Positions 60,811 through 64,000 of a stretch of DNA of 64,000 bases are shown piece after piece (the stretch's first letter is position 1; every line of letters begins with the position of its first letter). The notes under the pieces are model-generated. The model had not been told where the DNA came from, made no database searches, and was given only the letters and a program-made list of their open reading frames with translations. The position numbers and the translations under genes were made by a program. The DNA comes from Hyphomicrobiales bacterium. Lineage in GTDB: Bacteria; Pseudomonadota; Alphaproteobacteria; Rhizobiales; Rhizobiaceae. The DNA lies in contig UBTY01000004.1 in the NCBI GenBank assembly GCA_900468535.1, positions 91,635 to 155,634 of the forward strand, given 5' to 3'.

Positions 60811-61563
60811 ATGACCAAGAAGTTCGAAAACAAGGTAGTGGTTGTCACCGGAGGCACGAGCGGCATCGGTCTTGCCACGGCAAAGGCCTTCTCCCAGGAA
60901 GGCGCTTCGGTATTCATCACCGGTCGCAGGAAGGAAGCGCTCGACGCTGCAGTTAAGGAAATCGGCGGCCGCGTCACTGGTGTCCAGGGTGACATGAGCA
61001 ACCTCGTCGACATCGACCGCCTCTACGATGCCGTCCAGCAGAAGCACTCCCAAATCGATACCGTTTTTGCCAACGCCGGTGGCGGTGAATTCGCACCACT
61101 CGGCGCGATCACCGAAGAGCACTACCAGAAAACCTTCGATACCAATGTCAAGGGCGTGCTGTTCACCGTCCAGAAGGCGCTTCCGCTGCTCCGCGATGGC
61201 GGCTCCGTCGTCCTGACATCGTCGACCACCAGTGTCTCCGGCACGCCGTCGTTCAGTGTCTACTCCGCGACCAAGGCGGCCGTCCGTAACTTCGCCCGCA
61301 ACTGGATCCTTGATCTCAAGGATCGCCGCATCCGGGTCAATGTTGTCAGCCCCGGCGTGACTGACACGGCTGGCCTCAACGAACTCTTTGGCGACGGCGA
61401 CAGTGCCGAAAACACCAAGAACTACCTCGCCGGCCTTATCCCGGCGGGTCGTATCGGCAAGCCGGAAGAGATCGCCAAGGCGGTACTGTTCCTTGCCTCC
61501 GACGAGGCCTCGTTCGTCAACGGTGTCGAGCTGTTCGTCGACGGCGGTCAGGTTCAGATCTGA
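60811..61563 (+). CDS. Short-chain dehydrogenase/reductase
   Basis: 250-aa classical [11 protein letters not shown] (13-20), ANAGGG (87-92), Ser138, Tyr151 and Lys155 in [13 protein letters not shown] after beta-2 favours NADPH. The C-terminus [15 protein letters not shown] is typical. Substrate unknown. It is the target of the divergent LysR gene and is followed 26 bp later by a SnoaL-like gene. Confidence 0.87.
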   Translation: MTKKFENKVVVVTGGTSGIGLATAKAFSQEGASVFITGRRKEALDAAVKEIGGRVTGVQGDMSNLVDIDRLYDAVQQKHSQIDTVFANAGGGEFAPLGAITEEHYQKTFDTNVKGVLFTVQKALPLLRDGGSVVLTSSTTSVSGTPSFSVYSATKAAVRNFARNWILDLKDRRIRVNVVSPGVTDTAGLNELFGDGDSAENTKNYLAGLIPAGRIGKPEEIAKAVLFLASDEASFVNGVELFVDGGQVQI

Positions 61564-61589
61564 GCAACCGGCCTTCGAGGAGAACGGCA

Positions 61590-61991
61590 ATGGCAGACAT
61601 CGCAACGCTTCTCGAGCGAAACCTCCATGAAATCTTCGGGGAGGGCGATAGCGCCCTCCGCCTCGAGGTTGCAAAGGAGATCTTGCATGAGGATGCTGTC
61701 TTCATTGAACCGCACGGCATGTATCGAGGTCGAGACGAGATCGTCCGCATCGCCGGAGTGATCCGCGAGATGCATCCCACGTTCAGATACACGCCTATCG
61801 GCGCGGCGGAAGTGCTTCACGAGCAGGCCGGTCGGGTTAGGTGGGTGGCCGGAGTGCCAGGCGAAGTACCGGCGTACGCCGGTACTGATTTCATCATTGC
61901 GAGAGAGGGAAAAATCGCCGCGATCTATCTCTTCTTCGACGGGCAACCCGATCCAACCCAACCGATGGCCAAACGCCGCGACATCGCCTGA
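61590..61991 (+). CDS. SnoaL/NTF2-like protein
   Basis: 133 aa alpha+beta cone fold: LEVAKEILHEDAVFIEPHGMYRG, RDEIVRIAGVIREMHPTFRYTPIG, and IIAREGKIAAIYLFFDGQPD, the pattern of SnoaL-like polyketide-cyclase/isomerase proteins. Probably co-transcribed with the SDR; together they may modify a small ketone or aldehyde. A strong terminator follows at 62140. Confidence 0.72.
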   Translation: MADIATLLERNLHEIFGEGDSALRLEVAKEILHEDAVFIEPHGMYRGRDEIVRIAGVIREMHPTFRYTPIGAAEVLHEQAGRVRWVAGVPGEVPAYAGTDFIIAREGKIAAIYLFFDGQPDPTQPMAKRRDIA

Positions 61992-62139
61992 CAGATCCCT
62001 GCGGTTCGCACAGAAGGAATCTCGCGGATGCGACGTTTAAACTTCCGTTCGCGAGACCTTGGGGTTGCTCCCGGCCTCGAGCGCATCATATGTGAGGTTG
62101 CGGCGGATCTGGCACCCGAACGAACATTGGATCCAACTC

Positions 62140-62171
62140 AAAAGCCCCCGTCCCCAAGACGGGGGCTTTTT
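62140..62171. terminator. Strong bidirectional rho-independent terminator
   Basis: AAAAGCCCCCGTC-CCCAA-GACGGGGGCTTTTT: 13-bp perfect stem with A and T tracts on both sides. It can stop the SDR/SnoaL transcript on the plus strand and the small gene on the minus strand. Confidence 0.9.
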
Positions 62172-62226
62172 AGTTGTTCTGCTAGCTTGCGAGCACCTCA
62201 GCACGCCTCATCGCGGCGCGAAAGTC

Positions 62227-62427
62227 TCAGTTGGAAAGCGCCAGCCTGGAGGAGGTGGCAGCGGCAATATGTTCAGCGATTGCCCTTCGTATCTCCGTCA
62301 CCGTATCGAAGACACGATTGTCGAGATCGATCACATGGAAACGGACGGCGATGAACTTTAAACGATTGTCTACCGGAACAGCGATCCCGACTTCCTGACC
62401 ATTGAAGATGATAGCCTGCTTACGCAT
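62227..62427 (-). CDS. Small hypothetical protein
   Basis: 66 aa from ATG MRKQAIIFNG, GGAGG six bases upstream; the longer frame to 62613 lacks such a site. It contains a short beta-hairpin-like part (IIFNGQEVGIAVPVDNRLKFIAVRFHVIDLDN) and a helical C-terminus (EIRRAIAEHIAAATSSRLA). Resembles small conserved rhizobial proteins of unknown function. Faces the terminator at 62140. Confidence 0.6.
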   Translation of the reverse strand: MRKQAIIFNGQEVGIAVPVDNRLKFIAVRFHVIDLDNRVFDTVTEIRRAIAEHIAAATSSRLALSN

Positions 62428-62838
62428 GACAAACCTCCGCCCACGCACCCGCGTGCGCACCATTAGCAATCTTGAATGAAAAATTTGCGACGCTCTCAGA
62501 GGATCGAGAGCTTGTGTCGCGCCCATCGAGCCCGACACATTCGCCTTGTCGCACCAAAGGAACGCAATCGATCGGGTCGAGCCATCGTTCCTCCCTTTGG
62601 CTACACCGTGCAAACCTCGGCTGAACGGATACGCTGGACCAAATTCATCGCCGGCTTATATCAAAAACGTAGTCCAGAAAAACCACTCAAGCAACTGATT
62701 TTACCTTCGTTTTAGAACTTTAAATTATATGACAATTACCGCAGTTGCGAAGTTGAAATTGATGTACGTTCATCCGGCTCCGAGCGGAACGGATCTTGCA
62801 CAGTTAGCAATGTGTTATCTGTACGAGGTTCAGGTGTA
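62428..62838. other. Intergenic region without a supported gene
   Basis: A 79-codon plus-strand frame (62476-62715) is basic and low-complexity and lacks a ribosome site. The right third is AT-rich, consistent with promoter DNA for the DUF982 gene. Confidence 0.45.
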
Positions 62839-63102
62839 GTGAATTGGGACAGAAATGGGGACTTCCTGCCCTTGTTGCTGGTCATGGGTGGACGAGAAAA
62901 ATACAGGCATGTCGCTTCGTTGCGCGATGTCGCAGAAACGCTAATCATCGCGTGGCCCACTGATGATGGTGAGGAGTACATGGCGGCCATCAAGGCTTGC
63001 CTGGAAGCCATTCACGGCAGGGTGGACGCGAAAGACGCTCGTCTCGCTCTCATCCGCGCCGCCGAGGAGGCGGGTATCCCGGTAATAACCGTGGTTCACT
63101 AG
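62839..63102 (+). CDS. DUF982-domain protein
   Basis: About 87 aa from GTG; GTG 62812 and ATG 62884 are alternatives. The DUF982 pattern is clear: VASLRDVAETLIIAWPTDDGEEYMAAIKACLEAI then DARLALIRAAEEAGI. This small family is largely restricted to Rhizobiales and has no known function, and it supports the taxonomic placing. Confidence 0.75.
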   Translation: MNWDRNGDFLPLLLVMGGREKYRHVASLRDVAETLIIAWPTDDGEEYMAAIKACLEAIHGRVDAKDARLALIRAAEEAGIPVITVVH

Positions 63103-63259
63103 GAGCGTAAGGCGAAGGAAAAGACATGCCAAGGTCAACCGAAACGGCCTTTTCTATCCGGAGTGGAGCGTAGTGTCGGCGGGCCATTGATCCATTTGCC
63201 GTGGCAATTGTAGTATCAACTGCCCAAGCCGTTGGACCCGCACCGCAGGAGGGCTGGAG

Positions 63260-63625
63260 ATGGTAGCGACGCCAGCAAGCATCAGGTCCCAATCAAAGCG
63301 CATGCGGCGTCTTTTCTTTGCCGTGCTTTTCCGCCAGATTGGCTTGCTGTGGCCGATTTTTTCCGGCGTTCTGATCGTCATGGTCGCTTCGGGACTGATC
63401 GTCGGTCGAATCGAGGGATGGGATGTCGGCGCTTCTCTCTATTTCACTTTCGTGACCGGCCTGACGATCGGATATGGGGACGTTGTGCCCAAACACGCTA
63501 TTGCGCGAGTACTCGCGCTGCTGATCGGCTTGTCGGGTATCGTGCTTACCGGCCTCGTTGCCGCCGTCAGCGTGCAAGCGCTCAGCGCGGCGGATCGGGA
63601 TCGGGATCGGGCCAAACATGATTGA
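63260..63625 (+). CDS. Two-helix potassium channel
   Basis: 121 aa from the ATG seven bases after AGGAGG. Ion_trans_2 core: first helix WPIFSGVLIVMVASGLIVG, pore helix with selectivity filter TIGYGD (69-74), second helix ARVLALLIGLSGIVLTGLVAAVS. A basic N-terminus (RSQSKRMRRLFF) and a charged DRDRDRAKHD tail are the only soluble parts: no RCK or cNMP domain, so gating control is not apparent. It would function as a tetramer in the inner membrane. Confidence 0.85.
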   Translation: MVATPASIRSQSKRMRRLFFAVLFRQIGLLWPIFSGVLIVMVASGLIVGRIEGWDVGASLYFTFVTGLTIGYGDVVPKHAIARVLALLIGLSGIVLTGLVAAVSVQALSAADRDRDRAKHD

Positions 63626-64000
63626 TGTCGGCGCCAAATCTCGAGGCGCACCTTGCAACACGACATCGTGTGAGACGGAGATCTAAGCACGTCGTTCGGT
63701 CTCCCGTTGCGGATCCCGGAGTGATTTGTCTCAGCGTCTGTGTTTCTAGCAAACCGGATATGGCAACGTGTTGATGGCAACTTCCGCGGCAATCGTCTCA
63801 AACTGGTACATCGTTGCCGCGTTCGGAGTGGCGGGCTTGAATATTTCGACAGCGCTGACGGTCGTGCGTGGTGCGCTGCCAAACATGATTTTTTGGGGTC
63901 CCGGTTTGTTCGCTAGTGACGGAGTTAACGGGACGACATCAAATCTATTGTGTTCCATAAGATAGATTATCAAACATTCAAGTGTAGCCGCAAAGTTAGA
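63626..64000. other. Window end, no supported gene
   Basis: Overlapping short frames on both strands (63746-63958 minus, 63774-63965 plus) lack ribosome sites and recognised domains; a gene starting beyond the window edge cannot be excluded. Confidence 0.4.

Overview
The window is GC-rich, densely packed bacterial DNA of alphaproteobacterial, probably Rhizobiales (Rhizobiaceae-like), type. This is inferred from a DUF982 protein, a DUF6790-like protein, small secreted proteins with the GCG/CRPN-type module, many sugar, amine and branched-chain-type ABC importers each with its own regulator, and short ATGA overlaps inside operons. No rRNA, tRNA, replication, phage, IS or CRISPR feature was found. 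The content is typical of an accessory replicon (megaplasmid or chromid) of a plant- or soil-associated bacterium: self-contained catabolic operons side by side. No species can be named from the sequence alone.

Layout. (1) 1-6959: Liv-type ABC importer with a CalA-like short-chain dehydrogenase and a vanillin-dehydrogenase-like ALDH, probably for uptake and side-chain oxidation of a lignin-type aromatic. (2) 7084-9898: a lipoprotein, a relic of an Lrp gene, an aldo/keto reductase and a divergent AraC regulator. (3) 9990-13726: an Lrp-type regulator divergent from a cysteine-desulfurase-like class V PLP enzyme, a persulfide-dioxygenase-like MBL protein and a TauE-type exporter, a plausible sulfane-sulfur/sulfite disposal module. 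(4) 14091-24377: GntR regulator with a perfect palindromic operator candidate, DapA-like lyase, PuuC-like ALDH, DadA/PuuB-like FAD oxidase, glycine-betaine-type ABC importer, GlxA-like regulator and MOSC protein, probably catabolism of a quaternary or secondary amine. (5) 24636-30282: small lipoproteins, membrane proteins, a LuxR-type regulator, an MliC-like lysozyme-inhibitor protein and three small exported proteins, two of which share a Cys-Arg/Pro-Gly module. (6) 30520-35631: glycosyltransferase, divergent GMC oxidoreductase, NAD-dependent epimerase, glycosyltransferase, a small surface-glycan cluster. (7) 35764-39009: MscS/cNMP-domain channel, GlxA-like regulator and cysteine hydrolase. 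(8) 39187-47107: sugar operon (arabinose/fucose-isomerase-like protein, RbsB/A/C-type importer, CocE/NonD hydrolase) divergent from an AraC regulator. (9) 47137-51275: YddA/SbmA-like ABC exporter and a membrane diguanylate cyclase. (10) 51347-58576: GntR regulator divergent from a pectin/uronate operon (ALDH, ABC importer, KduI, KduD, KdgF) with a clear promoter and operator candidate. (11) 59156-64000: DUF883-like protein, LysR regulator divergent from an SDR and a SnoaL-like protein, a strong terminator, and small proteins including DUF982 and a two-helix potassium channel.

Most genes form substrate-uptake-plus-catabolism cassettes with a divergent or adjacent regulator. The least ordinary parts are the sulfur module, the lrp relic that makes a direct repeat around the AKR/AraC pair, the paired small exported repeat proteins, the ester hydrolase placed in a sugar-import operon (with a ten-base homopolymer in its coding sequence), and the GMC/epimerase glycan cluster. 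All functions are inferred from protein motifs read by eye; no database search was run.
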